The notes below the pieces were generated by a model. The model had not been told where the DNA came from. It worked only from the letters and a program-made list of their open reading frames with translations, and did not search any database. Below, piece after piece: positions 46,469 to 59,250 of a DNA stretch of 64,000 bases (positions are counted from its first letter, which is position 1; each line of letters starts with the position of its first letter). The DNA comes from Polytrichum commune (taxonomy: Eukaryota; Streptophyta; Polytrichopsida; Polytrichales; Polytrichaceae): assembly GCA_950295325.1 (NCBI GenBank), contig OX485806.1, positions 1,924,001 to 1,988,000 on the forward strand. The letters are read 5' to 3'. Both the position numbers and the translations under genes were made by a program.

Positions 46469-47615
46469 GGGTTGTCTATTGTGTCGTGACGGAGGGTAAT
46501 CCCGGCATAATGTCGTGCCGTCACGACACGTATCCGTCACGACATTATGCCGGATGCTATCTTTATCCTGACGGACTTGAATTTTACCGATTTTTTTGTG
46601 TAATTACATTAACCCAATTCAGACACGTAGGATTTACAATGTCCACGTGTGATGACATGTCAGCAAAGTAAAGGTAAAGTGGGGAAAAATTTACTAGAGC
46701 CCGTCCGCCCCCCCGTCCGCCCCCCCGTCCGCCCCTGTTCCCGACCCCGTCCGCTCCGTTCCCAACCCCGTACGCCCCGTTCCCCCCCGTCCGCGCCCCG
46801 TTCCCCCCCCCCCCCCGTCCGCCCCTCCGTCCGCCCCAGTTTTTTTTTTCCCCCCCCCCTTCCCCGTCCGCCCCATTTAAAAAAAAAATTTCCCCCCGTT
46901 CCCCCCCGTCCGCCCCAGTTTTTTTTTTTTTTTTTTTTTTTTTCCTTTTTTTTCCCCCTTCCCTGTCCGCCCCATTTTAAAAAAAAAATTCCCCCCCCCT
47001 CCGTCCGCTCCCGTTCCCCCCCGTCCGCGCCCCGTTCCCCCCCGTCCGCTCCCCCGTCCGTCCCAGTTTTTTTTTTTTTTTTTTCCCCCCCCCCCTTCCC
47101 CGTCCGCCCCATTTAAAAAAAAAATTCCCCCCCCCCCGTCCGCCCCATTCCCCCCCGTCCACGCCCCGTTCCCCCCCCGTCCGCCCCCGTTCCCCCCCGT
47201 CCGCTCCGTTCCCCCCCCGTCCACCCCCGTTCCCGACTCCGTCCGCTCCGTTCCCCCCCCCCCCCCCGTTCCCGCCCCCGTCCGCTCCGTTCCCCCCCCA
47301 CCCCCGTCCGCCCCACCCTCGTCCCCCGTCCGCCCCACACCCTCCTTAGTCGTTTTTTACTACTTTGATTTTAACAAAATGGTAAACAAAATGGCAAAAT
47401 GATTTACCTCGCGCTAGGCATATCCACGACCACGTCGGCGTTTTCTGCCACATAGAACGCCACCTTGGCAAGAAGGTAAGTATTTTACCCACCCTAGTCC
47501 GTTCCCCTTATGTTGACCCTACGTGGACCCTATTGTGTCGTGACGGAGGGGTCCGTCACGACACGACACGACATGACGGCACGACACCGTCATGACGTCG
47601 CGATAGACAACCCTG
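46469..47615. mobile_element. CAGGG-family element C (1.15 kb), 8-bp TSD TGTGGCGC
   Basis: Same subfamily and orientation as A (23738-25061): nearly identical terminal 230-260 bp, C-rich/poly-T interior. Perfect duplication TGTGGCGC at 46461-46468 and 47616-47623. It is inserted in the coding sequence of the hAT transposase. Confidence 0.92.
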
Positions 47616-48230
47616 TGTGGCGCCCATTGAGCCTGGCCTCCAAACAATGGTGGACCGTGAGAAGGGAAGAATTCTCACAGTTATGAAGCTCTTGTATTTT
47701 GTTGTCAATAACGATCAGCCATTACTTGCTTACGTTGACCAGTGCAAATTTCACGTGCACCTGGCTACTCCCAACATGCCATCTTCTTTTGAATACTCAT
47801 CGTATGCAAATGTGACCTCAGCAATGGGGTTTTTTGATGCAATATCTCAAAATTTATATTTGAGCCTTATTGAGGAGGTCAAAAGCAACCCAGTTTATTC
47901 GATATTGATTGATGAGTCAACTGATCGAACATGTGAACCACATCTAATTGTGTATGTTTGTTTCTTGACGGGTGGTGGTTCTGGTTCAACGTGTGTGCAG
48001 TTCGTTGAACTGATGCCTCTATCACGAGGAACTGGAGAAGTCATGTTCCAATCCATTAAGGAATTACTAGAAAGACTTGGGTTCGATCTTTTGAAGCTTG
48101 TGGCTATAGCTACAGATGGAGCGGCGTGCATGACTGGTGTGCATCAAGGAGTGGTGGCCCGACTTCGAAATTTAGTACCCAATCTGGTTGGAATACACTG
48201 CATAGCTCACCGAGAGGCTCTAGCTGCGAA

Positions 48231-48929
48231 CAGGGTTGTCTATCGCGACGTCATGATGGGGTCGTGTCGTCATGACGCGTCGTGTCGGGTCGGACCCCTC
48301 CGTCACAACACAATAGGCTCCTCGTAGGGTCAAACTAGGGTCAACCTAGTAGGGTGGATAAAATACTTACCTTCTTGCCAAGGTGGCGTCCTATGTGGCA
48401 AAAAATGCCGACATGGATGTGCATATTTCTCTTGGCATGTAAACCATTTTGCCATTGTGTTTATCATTTTGTTAAAATCAAAGTAATAAAATATTACTAA
48501 GGAGGGTGTAGGTCGGACGGGGGGAACGGGTAGGGAGCGCGGGCGGACGTGTGGGAACGCGGGGGAACGTGGGGTCGGACGGGAAAAGGGAGGACGGGAA
48601 AAGGTCGGACGGGAGGGAACGTAAGGAACGGGTTAGGGAACATGTTAATGGGCTAAGGGAGCGGGGTTAGGGTACGGGGAACGGGGGCGGACGGGCGCTA
48701 GTAATTTTATTCCCCACTTTATCTCTACTTTGCTGACATGTCATCACACGTGGACATCGTAACTCCTACGTGTCCGCAATGGGGTAATGTAAATACACAA
48801 AAAATTCGGTAAAATTTAAGTCCGGCAGGATAAAGACATCATCCGGCATAATATCGTGACGGATACGTGTCGTGACAGCACGACATTATGTCGGGATTAC
48901 CCTCCGTCACGACACAATAGACAACCCTG
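48231..48929. mobile_element. CAGGG-family element D (0.7 kb), 8-bp TSD GCTGCGAA
   Basis: Inverted relative to A, B and C: begins CAGGGTTGTCTATCGCGACG and ends ACACAATAGACAACCCTG. Perfect duplication GCTGCGAA at 48223-48230 and 48930-48937. Its interior (GGGAACGGG/GTCGGACGGG repeats and the stretch GGTTAGGGAACATGTTAATG) matches the outer arms of the giant copy B, not those of A and C. It is the empty-form counterpart of B. Confidence 0.92.
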
Positions 48930-50440
48930 GCTGCGAAGGACGCTAATGATGAATTTCCATGCTTTGGATTCATTGACCAAGCTACCAATAAAGTGTATGA
49001 GTGGTTGGGATGATCGGTGATTCGGCGAGGCATGTTGGCGAAATTGTTACTCGCATTTCGCGAAGAGACCCGAGTGGTTTTGCATATTCATTCCGTACGG
49101 TGGCTATCACGCGGTATGGTCATGGAGAGGATGGTTTTTTGTATGCCTGCAATTTTGGAGTCATGGCAAGTTGAAGAACATGCATGGTACACAAATATCA
49201 CCTCTTTGCAGTTCCAATTCTTCATTCATCTGTTGGCTGATGTGCTACTTGAGTTGAACAAGCTCAATCGGAAATTTCAGTGTGATCTCGTAGATATCAC
49301 ATCCATAGCCTCTACTATCGATGTGACAATCAATTTGTTGCGGAGACACTATTTGGGAGTGAGTTTTGGCACAACAACCAAACATTTGGGAAAAAAATTG
49401 CGCAACGTGGTGCCAACTGGAGAGATCTTGTATGTTGATAGGTTTGGTTGTGAGAAAGTGCATACTTTGCACTATGACTCTATGCCCGGGTGTGATGTAG
49501 GGGGCTCATTGGAGGATTGCATCACCCTAGCTAGACTATACGTCCAAAAGGTTATTGACTTACTAAATGATCGCTTTCCCGACTTGCCCATTTTTAATGC
49601 AGCCAGGCTTTTCAGCCCAAAACACTATCCCATGGATGCATTGGATCGAGGCATTTTAACTGAGCAATGGTTGAACCGGTTGGTGACACATTTCAAGTGG
49701 AGCTCTAAACATGTTGATCAACGCCAATGCGGAGTTGTTCGAATTTGTGGAGATGTTATCTTCAGCTTGTCAACACCGAAGTATGCATGAAGCTTGGGTT
49801 TTTTGTGGCCGTGACCGAGAGTTTAAGATCAATTGGCCAACCCTAATGTCGCTATGGCAAGCCATACTTGTGATCCCTACTAGCACTGCTGTTTGTGAGC
49901 GTGGTTTTTCAAAGCAGAATTGGGTTAAGAGCGAAAGGAGAACATGCCTAAACCTTGACACACTTGATGCATTGATGAGGGTTAGCCTAAATAGTTTGGG
50001 AGTTGAATTCATGGATTGGAATGGCATTTTTGACACTTGGAAAACCGCTACAGTAACCAACAAGCGTAGGGCATTGTCACTTCAAGAGGTGGAGTTAGAT
50101 GATTGATTTTTCATTAATATTTCATTGTAAACACTATATTCGTTAATTGGAGACTTTTTGTTGATTTTGAGACTATTTAAGGACGTGGCTTTCACAATTG
50201 TAGGAAGGAAAACAGTACAAAGATGCTATGTTCCCAATTTAGGATTCAGATATGAGACTCAAATGCATGGAAATACACAGACGTAAATAAGAAAACGAGA
50301 TATATGAAAACATTTGCATATACAAAATCGATATCATATTTATTGAGTAGGGTTGAAGTACAAAATACATGTGGAATATCCAATATTAAGCCAAAGTCCT
50401 AAAAATATAATCCCTCTACTAAAGGTATGTTAATAATAGC

Positions 50441-51348
50441 CTATATGTTTGGATTGTGAATACGACTCGCTACTTGTATTTTTGCCTTAGCCTTTGCGGC
50501 CGTTTCTTTTTCTTTTGCTTTAATGGCATCCATTGCTCTAAAGATCTCGGCTCCGCGGCTGTAACCTTGTTTATTGACTGATCCCGAATATGTGCCATTT
50601 GCCCATATTTGCTGAACCGCTACCGATTTGTTGGTTGTAATATTGTGAGTGGAATAAGAATGCGTTTGGGAAACCGAATGTCTTGCACTCTTCCGTAGGG
50701 CCAAACAACGATCAGACTCGCAAGAAGCTGTCTTCAGTGTTCGCCTATCCAATGACGAAGTCGATGATGCCCGGCCCACATTCGTGTACATTGGGGTCTG
50801 AACAATGACCATAAATATATATAATGAAGTGGGTTAGTATAAGTGGTTACAAGTTACGGATGGAAGTCCGAAAAACCCAAGAAGTTGAAATGCACTAATA
50901 CACGGAAATCATCAAGGAAAAACTTGAGAATGCCAATAGTTGGGCACCTTCGCCTTTGGGGCGCTGGTTAGAGCTTTTGGGACATCGACGGGTGTAGATA
51001 CAAGCCCGAGAGGGACGTTCGCAAACGCCGGGACATCAATTTGGGGTTCATCCATGCAAAGGCGTCTGGTCGACCATGGGTTACGGACGTGCTTCTCACT
51101 GCGGAGGGGAGATGGAGATGGACTTGGGGCGTAATTGAGTTTTGCAACCTTTGCAGGAGGGCTATCCACGACTCCGTCTTCAAACCCGGAGTCTTTGGAG
51201 CAATCAACAGCAGAGGCAGCATCGGCCGCCGAATATTGGAATAGTGAAGGCATTGCAACGTCGCTCATACCAAGGGAAGGGGAGCCGGTGTCTGCCTGAG
51301 ATGTAGACATGCCATTGACGACACTTTTGGGTGCTTGGTGACGCAACT
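50441..51348 (-). CDS. Second-block gene 2: conserved small protein
   Basis: Exons about 51348-50948 and 50797-50441, with acceptors GTGTCTTAG and ATTGTTCAG and donor AAG/GTGCCC. Homologous to 26108-27105: AMPSLFQYSAADAASAVD at the N-terminus, SSTSSLDRRTLKTAS and QGYSRGAEIFRAMDA at the C-terminus, then a Lys/Ala-rich tail. The middle is low-complexity and diverged. A 5' exon may be missing. No premature stop was seen within the two exons. Function unknown. Confidence 0.55.
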
Positions 51349-51438
51349 AAGACACAAAAATACATTACAAAGATAAGGGAAGAAATGTTAGACATTTACA
51401 TGGAGAGTCCAAGTACAAACCCAAAATCATCAAAGTTT

Positions 51439-54400
51439 TCATATTAATTTATTGAGTCTAGCGTAGCCGTACAATCTCCTAAATTCCTCATCTTGTGGGC
51501 CTAGAGGCCTATTGCCAATTGGGTTGGAGAGCACAAAATCCGGGACACTTCCGGGGTGATAGGCAAGCCTCCTAATGTAGGGTCCTAGTTCACTCTCTAG
51601 AAAGTTGTCATTTCTATCGCTTTCCCAAGGATCCGGGAATATGCAATTGCCCGGGGGATTGAGAATACTCTTTGCCGGGCTGTCGTCAATGAGGAGTGTG
51701 TTATCCGGGGTGGGCCAACAACCGTGGGGAACCCCCTCCAACATAGGGACGCCCACCCAGAGGTTCTTCCTCAGGACCTTTAAGAATTGAGGCCCACGAC
51801 CTCCTCCGACCTTGGGTACAATATTGCCACTACGGTCATAGAGGTCATCGCAGTGTTCTTGACCGAGAAGCAAGCATGGCATTGCGAGTTCTCGGAAAAG
51901 GAAACCGACGATGGTCTTCGTGTTGTCCATGAGCATAGAGCTCCAGATGATGACATGGGCGAAGCTAAGGACCTCACGAAGGAAGCTCCTCAAACCGGGG
52001 CGGGCACGTACAACCTTCTTATTTATGAGAGTATCGAAATGTCCGCCGTAATCCATGTCTTCTGGACTACGGAAGGGCCCCTTGGACGCACTATGCGAGA
52101 TATGTTTGGAATGACAAAGCACCCCATTGAGGTCAAATATTATGAACGGTTTCATCATGGGCGCGCTTGGTTTTCCCGCAGGGTTGCGACATATCTCCGA
52201 CGGACCCTGTGATGGAACATTCTATCTAGGTAAATGGTACTACTCAAGAAAACCAATTGACAAGCATGGATAAACTCAACAAAGAATTATAAGGCCAAAA
52301 ATAATCCGAACCATCCAGTTGAAAAATTGGTATTAATGTAATTGGTGATACACATTTGGTGAATAATATACATTGTCGCAAAAAATATATGTTGAAGTTA
52401 ATGGAATCTATGCTAACAAAATTGTATCCACCCGCCGGGCGAAGTCGAGGATTGAACTCGATAATATACACACGCCACGAAGGAGGCAGACAATGAAGTT
52501 TCGGACGCGCGTCCGTAACATGGGAGGCATGCTCAAAGGTTGATTACCTCTTCAGGGGCGAGGTCCGCGCCAGCAGTGCCTCCCTCACCTGGCCCCGTCA
52601 TGGGCACAGGATCCGGACGAGCGCCCGCAAAATTGTCCAGATCTTCGACCACCAACAAGGTGTCTCCAGCCGCTTGCGACCCTTGAGTATCCACGTAAGG
52701 CTGATCCTCATCTGTGGAGTCTTGGCTGCCCCGCATATGTACATCTTCATCACCGATGGGGGCATTGCCTTCATTGACATCTGTCTCGGCGGCACCCGCC
52801 ATGTCACGTGCCGGTATCTCCTCCACTCCTGTAGGAATAGAGGAGGGCTCCTCTGGAGTGGCGACAACAAGGGGAGAGGGCGGGACAATCAACGTGGGAG
52901 CTGGATAAGCATGCTCGGGTATATAAACTGCATGGCTACTAGATGGAGGCCGCATGAGAGTGGTGGGCATGGACATGCCGGCCTCGGGAGCTGCACATAC
53001 AACTTGGGGCCTTGCCTGCAAGCTCTGCATCAAGCTCATGAATTGTTGGCTTTGGGCCAAGAACTGCTGATTTTGAGCCATGAGATCAGCGTGCCTTCGA
53101 GCAGACTCCAACCTAGCTTGCTTCATCTCAGCTTGGATGGCGGCCATCTTTTTGGCATGCTCCTCGTTAGCTTCTCGAAGCCGTTGGTCAAGCTCTTCCT
53201 TCATTCGCCTCTCCATCTTCTCGTCCAATTCGGACACTGACATCGGCTCTTTCTTCACCTTGCCAGGTTCCGTAGGCAAGACAGAGATGGCATTGTGAAT
53301 CCTAATCTCATCCTCGTCTTCATCGGAGAGCTCCAAGACCGCGCCTTCAGGGTATTCGTTGTATGGCGTCTTGTTCCTCTTTCGTCGACTCTCACGATAT
53401 AGAGAGATATCAGGCCTCAATATCAACTCCAGCACATCCCTCCCCTCCATAGGGGGTAGCTCTGAATGTTGAGATCCCCCTCCAGATGAAGCGGTGCATC
53501 CGCCTTCTGCCGCAAGGTCCACATCCTTCTCGGCCATAACACCTGGAGCACGAGATGGACCCGCAGTTGAGGGAAATCCAACTCGAGAGGTGGGAGTCCC
53601 AAAAGGTGAGAGAACAGGGGTATGAGGGACCCTTATCGGAGTGAAGTTCACGCGTGCCTCCTGCGCATCCGTGTCGTCTGTTCCTAGCAGGAAAGCACTT
53701 GGATTAATTGGGTCGCGAACAAGGCCGTGTAAAGGCTCCTGTGTGGAGGGCTGCGCTCTTGGGGAACTGGGATCCTGGTCCTCTTCAAGGTCTGTCTCCA
53801 TTCCGGGCATTGCCTCTTCTCTAGAAGAGAGAGGCACAATAGGATGGGGTGTAAGGACGTCCATGATGTCCTGGATATCCATTTTGGAGGCTATTACCCT
53901 GTGAGTATGGGCGTCATCGTAGTCGGAATCCTGCACAAAAGAATTCACCTGCAAGCCAAGCATCTGGACCATAACAAGAAAATTAGATAAGAACAATTGT
54001 GGTGATTGCATATAAATGAGGCTAGATGTCAACACATTATACGGACGCGCGTTCGTAAAACCACCACTCAAAAGTTGGACAATTTTCGGACGCACGGTCG
54101 TAAAATTCACATGCACCTGGTACTGGGTTTTTACGGACGCGCGTCCGTAAAATAACTATGCAAAAGATAGGTGGGTTGAAAGACAAACAAATACTCACCA
54201 ATGCTGCATACATAAACTTCGTGCCTCCGAAGACGTTGTAAACTGTCTCACTCATGACAGTTAAAGCCTTCAAGACCCCTATATAAAAGTCCATCCGGAG
54301 CTCGAACGCTGGATAGATTGCATGCATTGTCTCCTCAACAAGCTCCTTGGGATGTGGTGGCGGCAACGAATAGACTTTCCTGAACACCTCGTGTGGTTTA

Positions 54401-56940
54401 ATGGGCAATCGCCCAGTTGGGGAAGACTTGCGTGTTAAGAAATAAAGCTGCACAGCTCCCACTTGCTTCACCCCCCTTGCCTCTTGAATGACAGTGATCC
54501 TTTCTGTCTTCGCTGGGATGTAGGTGCTGTGGTACATATCGTATTCGAGGTCCATCGTTGATGTGTACAGATGGACAATGGATGTGGACCTCTCTTGCTC
54601 TACAATCCATAACCACACATGAGGCTCGAAGAGGGCAGGCGAGCGATAGCTCTTGAAGGCTTTCAAGAAGGGGTCGTAGAAGGGTGCTCCTGCAACGTCT
54701 TGCTTCCAAACTCCGGGAATTGCACGAAAATCAAAAATGGCGAAAGGGCAACCCCTGGGGTCATCTCTCACAGAGGCTCTTGAAGCATGGGTGTCCCATG
54801 TGCCGAACTTCATGCCCTTTGCGACCGTGCAGAATCTTGCAAACCCTCCAAATTTCGCGTTCTTTTTCCTATCGAGAAAGTGAACGTACAACCCTGCCTC
54901 CCTCTCGTCGATGGATCCCTTCTTTTCGTTCCTTCTGGATCGTTGGGCAAGGAAGGATGATGCCCCTTTTATCAAAGCTCGCATTGAGACGCCATTGATG
55001 TGGTATTCACCCTTCAGCTTCCTCCAATTCTCCCACACGATCTCACCATGACTATTAATGAGGTTGTGGGTGGGTAGCAATTTGCTAATCTCCCTTATAG
55101 CCATGGTCTTCTTCTTTCTGTAATCGTACCATTCCTTAATGTGGTATGTGGATGGCTTCATGTGCTTCGGCCGCTTCAGAATGATTTTGGGATAGGGCAA
55201 AGTTCTTCTAGGAGTTTCTAGAAGAATGTGTTCTGCTGCCCTGTACAGCTCCGAGTCCATCAATCCTTGGAGGGGACGAAAGAACTCTCGCAGGATTGGT
55301 GGTACCTTAACTTTTGAGTCGCTCTTGTAGGTGTTCTCCGTATCTGGATTGACAAGGTCGCCGTTGTTGTGGGCATCGAAAAGTCGCAACCATATTGACC
55401 ACGTCTCTTCTGTTGCAGTGATGAGCTTGAGTTCGCCTTTTAATTCATGTACTGTTTTCATGCCGCTTGTCTTCATGTCTATACTCGAGAACTTTGTCAA
55501 TATGGCATTGCTGAATGTCTGCAAGAGGCACGAATTGCAAGAAATCATAACATTGAATTCAGTACAGATTAAATTCAAATATTTGAATCAGTAGGAGGAG
55601 AAGGGCCACATTTACGGACGCACGTCCGTAAATCTATTTGAGTAACATACCTGCCATTTTGGGTTCTTCACGATTGCATTATCTCTTTCTTTTGGGGGAC
55701 ATTCGTGCTCCACCCACAAGGTTCTCCCAGCCACGATGTTGGCTGCCCATGAAGCCTCGAACTGCCTCACTTTATTCCCCTGGTTCATGAAGGCAGATAT
55801 TGCTATGAGCTGGTTCGAGTCCTTGGAATGCACAACGAATGCCTTCCAATATCGGATTGTCTCCTTCAATGGGCTTTTCCACTCATCGTCTTCAAGGAGA
55901 GCTTTTGCAACCATTACACTATGTTGGCCGTCAACAATGTAGAACTCTCCATTCTTGAGAATCGGCCAATTTTTTTCGTTGACTTCAACGATAGGATCCT
56001 TTGGTGTCACACAAATGGTCTGCCTGTCAAACTTGGGGTTGTTCATGATGTTGTTCATTTGCCACCATACCCCGCTTTCTTCTTTTGCTCTGGTATTCAT
56101 ACTTTCGGTGCCCTTGTGGCATTTGTAGACGTCTACCTCGAAAGTAAAATACCTGCCAAGGGGCCAGCATCCCTTCGTCTTCTCATCGAACTCTTGGAAT
56201 ATTTTTGTTGAGAGTTCGGCGTCAGGGCGTTGACCCTTTTTGAGGAGTGGAGCGACAGTCAGTGTAGAGCTGACATCCGGACCCTCTGTTAGTCCAGAGT
56301 CCATCTGCGAGTGAGAGCGTTTACTCGCTTGTCTGCTCCTTCTTGATGCACCACTCTGCGAGGGCCTTGAGGATTCCGGCACTGGTTTAGGCACACGCTT
56401 GGGCCGTTCAGGAACGACTTGTTTTTTCTTCTCTTTCCCCTTTCTGGCCTCTAGCAAGGCTCCATTTACTCTTGTTACATTGTTCAAGAGTCGTCCAAGC
56501 CGCTTACCCGTCCAAGGTGCATTACATGCATAGTCTTGGAACTCCGTCTGGAGATTGAAGCAAGCCGCATCTGTACTACCATTTTCACATTCATTTTTGT
56601 TGAATGGATGGTAAGATTCGTGCAAAATAAATGTTACTCGGTCTTCTTTCTTCTCAAGGTCTATTACTACATAATCCCCTTGTGCCACTGCACACTCTAC
56701 TGTCCACGATTTAAGCTTTATCCACTTCTCAGCTTCATCTATGTCTGTCTTCATTTGATATGCAAATCTAAGCACATATATTTATTTCTCGTCCTTTTCT
56801 ACCAGTACTGTCCAATTATCCACAATTTCATCTTGTGGCTTGTAATGGTCGTTGGGACTTATGTCTTTGATGGCTTCTGGTAGCGGAGGAATGAGAGCTT
56901 CTGCAAACATCTCAATTGCATGTCTCTTTTTAGATGCCAT
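51439..56940 (-). CDS. Second-block gene 1: ParB/DGQHR-like to FCP1-like fusion, with one in-frame stop
   Basis: Exons 56940-55651, 55518-54199, 53963-52548 and 52206-51439, all phase 0, about 1,597 codons. Each exon is within a few codons of its homologue in element B. Exon 1: NGEFYIVDGQHSVMVAKALL. Exon 2: GCPFAIFDFRAIPG, PHVWLWIVEQE, HSTYIPAKTE, ending KFMYAAL. Exon 3: MLGLQVNSF, an acidic Pro-rich region, and a coiled coil around MERRMKEELDQRLREA with a Gln/Met-rich stretch. Exon 4: FDLNGVLC, VIIWSS, LIDDSPAKS, NPPGNCIFPD. A TAA at 56782-56784 interrupts exon 1 where the B copy is open. Exons 2-4 are intact. Conservation of exon order in two diverged copies shows that the fusion was maintained. 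Confidence 0.68.
54037..54155. repeat. Palindromes in gene 1 introns of the second block
   Basis: Three copies near 54038, 54084 and 54132 in the intron between exons 2 and 3. Further single copies lie near 52501 (intron 3) and 55611 (intron 1). The arms are mostly TTTACGGACG / CGTCCGTAAA. One copy is hybrid (ACGGACGCGCGTTCGT). Confidence 0.85.
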
Positions 56941-56996
56941 CTGCAAATGATAAGATAGATAAGTTAGAATTCTTGGCAAAATATATAGATCATACT

Positions 56997-57590
56997 TTAC
57001 GAACGCGCGTTCGTAAAGTTTTGCAAATTTTCTCAATTACATTTTTTGATCCAAATGAAAAGATACATTTTTCCAAATACACATAACGCGTATATTATAT
57101 ACTCAAATATCTCTATAAGTTACGGACGCGCGTCCGTAAACTTCGCAAAGATAGTATGGTGTTGAATATCTATGTATTCAAGTTACGGTTAATATTACTT
57201 CAAGAATGCACGAACGCGCTTCCGTAACCTCTGCACATATATTATATATAGTTGATTCATAGTTCTTCCCAGTTTACGGACGCGCGTCCGTAAACTTTGG
57301 AAATATTTTAGATGGGAAATGTCTCTTCTACTTGCAAAATCTATTGCATTTACGGACGTGCGTCCGTAAACTCTATACATATATTTTTTGAGAGTCTTGT
57401 TTCTCACGTACACAAAGATCCACAAAGTTTACGGACGCGCGTCCGTAAACTTTTAGGATTATAAAGTCTATTCTAATATGCCTAATATTATAATATTTGG
57501 CTTCGTTTGCGTAATATGCTGTTTGAGAGTCTTGTTTCTCACCTACACAAAGATCCACAAAGTTTACGGACGCGCGTCCGTAAACTTTGA
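56997..57590. repeat. Cluster of about seven palindromes upstream of second-block gene 1
   Basis: Copies near 56998 (GAACG form), 57120, 57210 (degenerate), 57272, 57350, 57426 and 57562. All but the first two exceptions use TTTACGGACG / CGTCCGTAAA. A direct duplication of about 134 bp brings GAGTCTTGTTTCTCAC...CACAAAG twice, each ahead of a palindrome. It corresponds in position to 33012-33513 of element B. Confidence 0.85.
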
Positions 57591-57639
57591 GGATTATAAA
57601 GGCTATTGTAATGTTTGCGTATTCCAATGTTTTCATTAA

Positions 57640-59250
57640 TGCTCCGTGTTTTTCGGGACTTTACCTTGTCGTCCAATATGGTTTTGCCCTCCAAATAAGA
57701 ATGCAATCTTACTTCACTGCAATAGCAAACACTGCACTGCAGATTGACAACATGGGGGCAAGCATGGTAAAGTGGACCAAAAAAGTGCTCCGCTCAATGT
57801 AAATTTGGAGGTGCCTTTGGAAAGTGACCATTATTAAATATAAGTGTGATTCTTCTATGAATATAGAAATGTTGTTCTTATAGTACACTTGTATAAGAAT
57901 CAAATGAGCGAAAGAAAAGTGAAGAAAACATGTGTTTTAGAATATCTATATGTCATTTTTCAACACCTACGCAAAGATGTCAGGATTTGCAAGTGGTTGA
58001 AAGTGACATATAAGTAATCTCATAACAACATATTAAATAATTAATTTTGTATGATGACCTAGAAAATACTTATATGCACATATTTGTTAGAAAAAATCTA
58101 CAAAACCATTCATTTCAATGTATGAAATGCCTGCATGAAACACAAATTTGACAACTATACTTATGCGTACCATTTTAAGGGTTAATTAAATATTTTTTGT
58201 TCATTTTTTGTAGAATTGTCATAGTGTCATATACACGGAGGTCATGATAAATTAAATTACAATATATTTGCAAGAAAAAATTTAACATTACATAGTCAAA
58301 TTTTGACCAAAGCTGGAACAAAGTGCTTGATCCACTAGTTCTAATGCAAGGAGCACTAGGAATGCAAGTGAGATGATCGGGGGGATCGAGGAAAAGCAAC
58401 CAACTTGGGATGCTATGTAATGGGAGCTAGGTTTAGGGTGGGGTTGGTCAACAAATAATGATGTGAGTAGGGTTTGACTCTCCCGTCATGGGTAGGGTTT
58501 GACTCTCCCGACGTTGAAGTCCTAAGTTGTGGCTAGGGTTTGGGGCTCTCCCAAGCACTGATGTGGGTGGAGTTTCACTTTGCCAACGGTGAAGTTTGTG
58601 ACTAGGGTTTGGCTCTCCAGAAGTTGAGTAGTGATGTGAGTCCGAAGATGAGAGACTTCTAAGTAAGTATCTTCTGCTTGCCGCAAGTGACACCAACAAG
58701 AACAATCACTCCTTAATATGTAGATATTGAAGGACTCAGTTCGTGATAACCCTAGGGACCCGGAGGAGCCGCATGAGCCGCACTGGAGGAGCTACACCAA
58801 GGAGCTGCACCGGAGGTGAGGCGACCAACAAATCGTGGCAAGCGGAACGAAACGATCGTGTCTTTCTCAGTCTCAGACAGGTAGAGACTGTCACATCCAC
58901 TATATGCAGATCGAGGGGTGAGTTTCAAAATCCGATCCGGAAGAGCTGCTCTCCCGGTCTTTGGAAGGTTGAGATATTTTTCCTACATTGTAGCAGCACA
59001 TAGGGTTGGATCTTGGGATTTGTCTAGTTTCGTGTTAGGAATGGCAAGGAATGGATTTTATGGTCGATTTATTGTAATCTGCAGTGATGATTATGTTGAG
59101 GCTGTTGTAAGATAAGTAGATGTCATCATCAATTCTTTGGAGTTTTCCAGTTGGCTGTGTTTGGTTTGGGGTTCCAGTGGGGTTGCGGGTTATATGATCG
59201 AGAATGCAGCTCTGTATATACCGTCCTTATGTTTAATTGTCTTCTTACAG
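57640..59250. other. Non-coding, with repeated TAGGGTTTGACTCTCC phrases
   Basis: No gene supported. From about 58440 to 58625 the phrase TAGGGTTTGACTCTCCCG or a variant recurs four or five times at irregular spacing. Nothing else was recognised. Confidence 0.4.

Larger units (their letters stand above)
46004..50106 (+). pseudogene. hAT transposase gene (BED/TTF finger, DUF4371-like), split by two CAGGG elements
   Basis: Coding segments are 46004-46468, 47624-48230 and 48938-50106. When one copy of each 8-bp duplication is ignored, reading continues in frame across both insertions. N-terminus RRGPGRPPR (AT-hook-like), then a zinc finger with MKCEAC and KQHEKSDDH. The core has ILIDESTDRT, VAIATDGAACMTG, GIHCIAHREALAA and VRWLSRG. 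The C-terminus has TSTAVCERGFSKQN and LDALMRVSLN, the hAT dimerisation region. Further damage: in-frame TGA at 49011-49013 and a frameshift near 49705. Flanking terminal repeats of this hAT were not found. It might once have been the trans source for the CAGGG elements, which have hAT-type 8-bp duplications, but nothing proves it. Confidence 0.8.
50130..57636. mobile_element. Second cargo block, diverged relative of the inner element (right end not found)
   Basis: Begins AACACTATATTCGTTAATTG and matches the left 80 bp of the inner element at 25716. It carries homologues of gene 2 and gene 1 on the minus strand in the same order and with the same splice phases, plus palindromes mostly of the TTTACGGACG form. 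It starts 24 bp after the hAT stop codon. I found no matching right terminal repeat. It is truncated, or it extends beyond the window, in which case the plus-strand gene at 62768 could belong to it. The right coordinate is the last palindrome-rich stretch. Confidence 0.6.
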
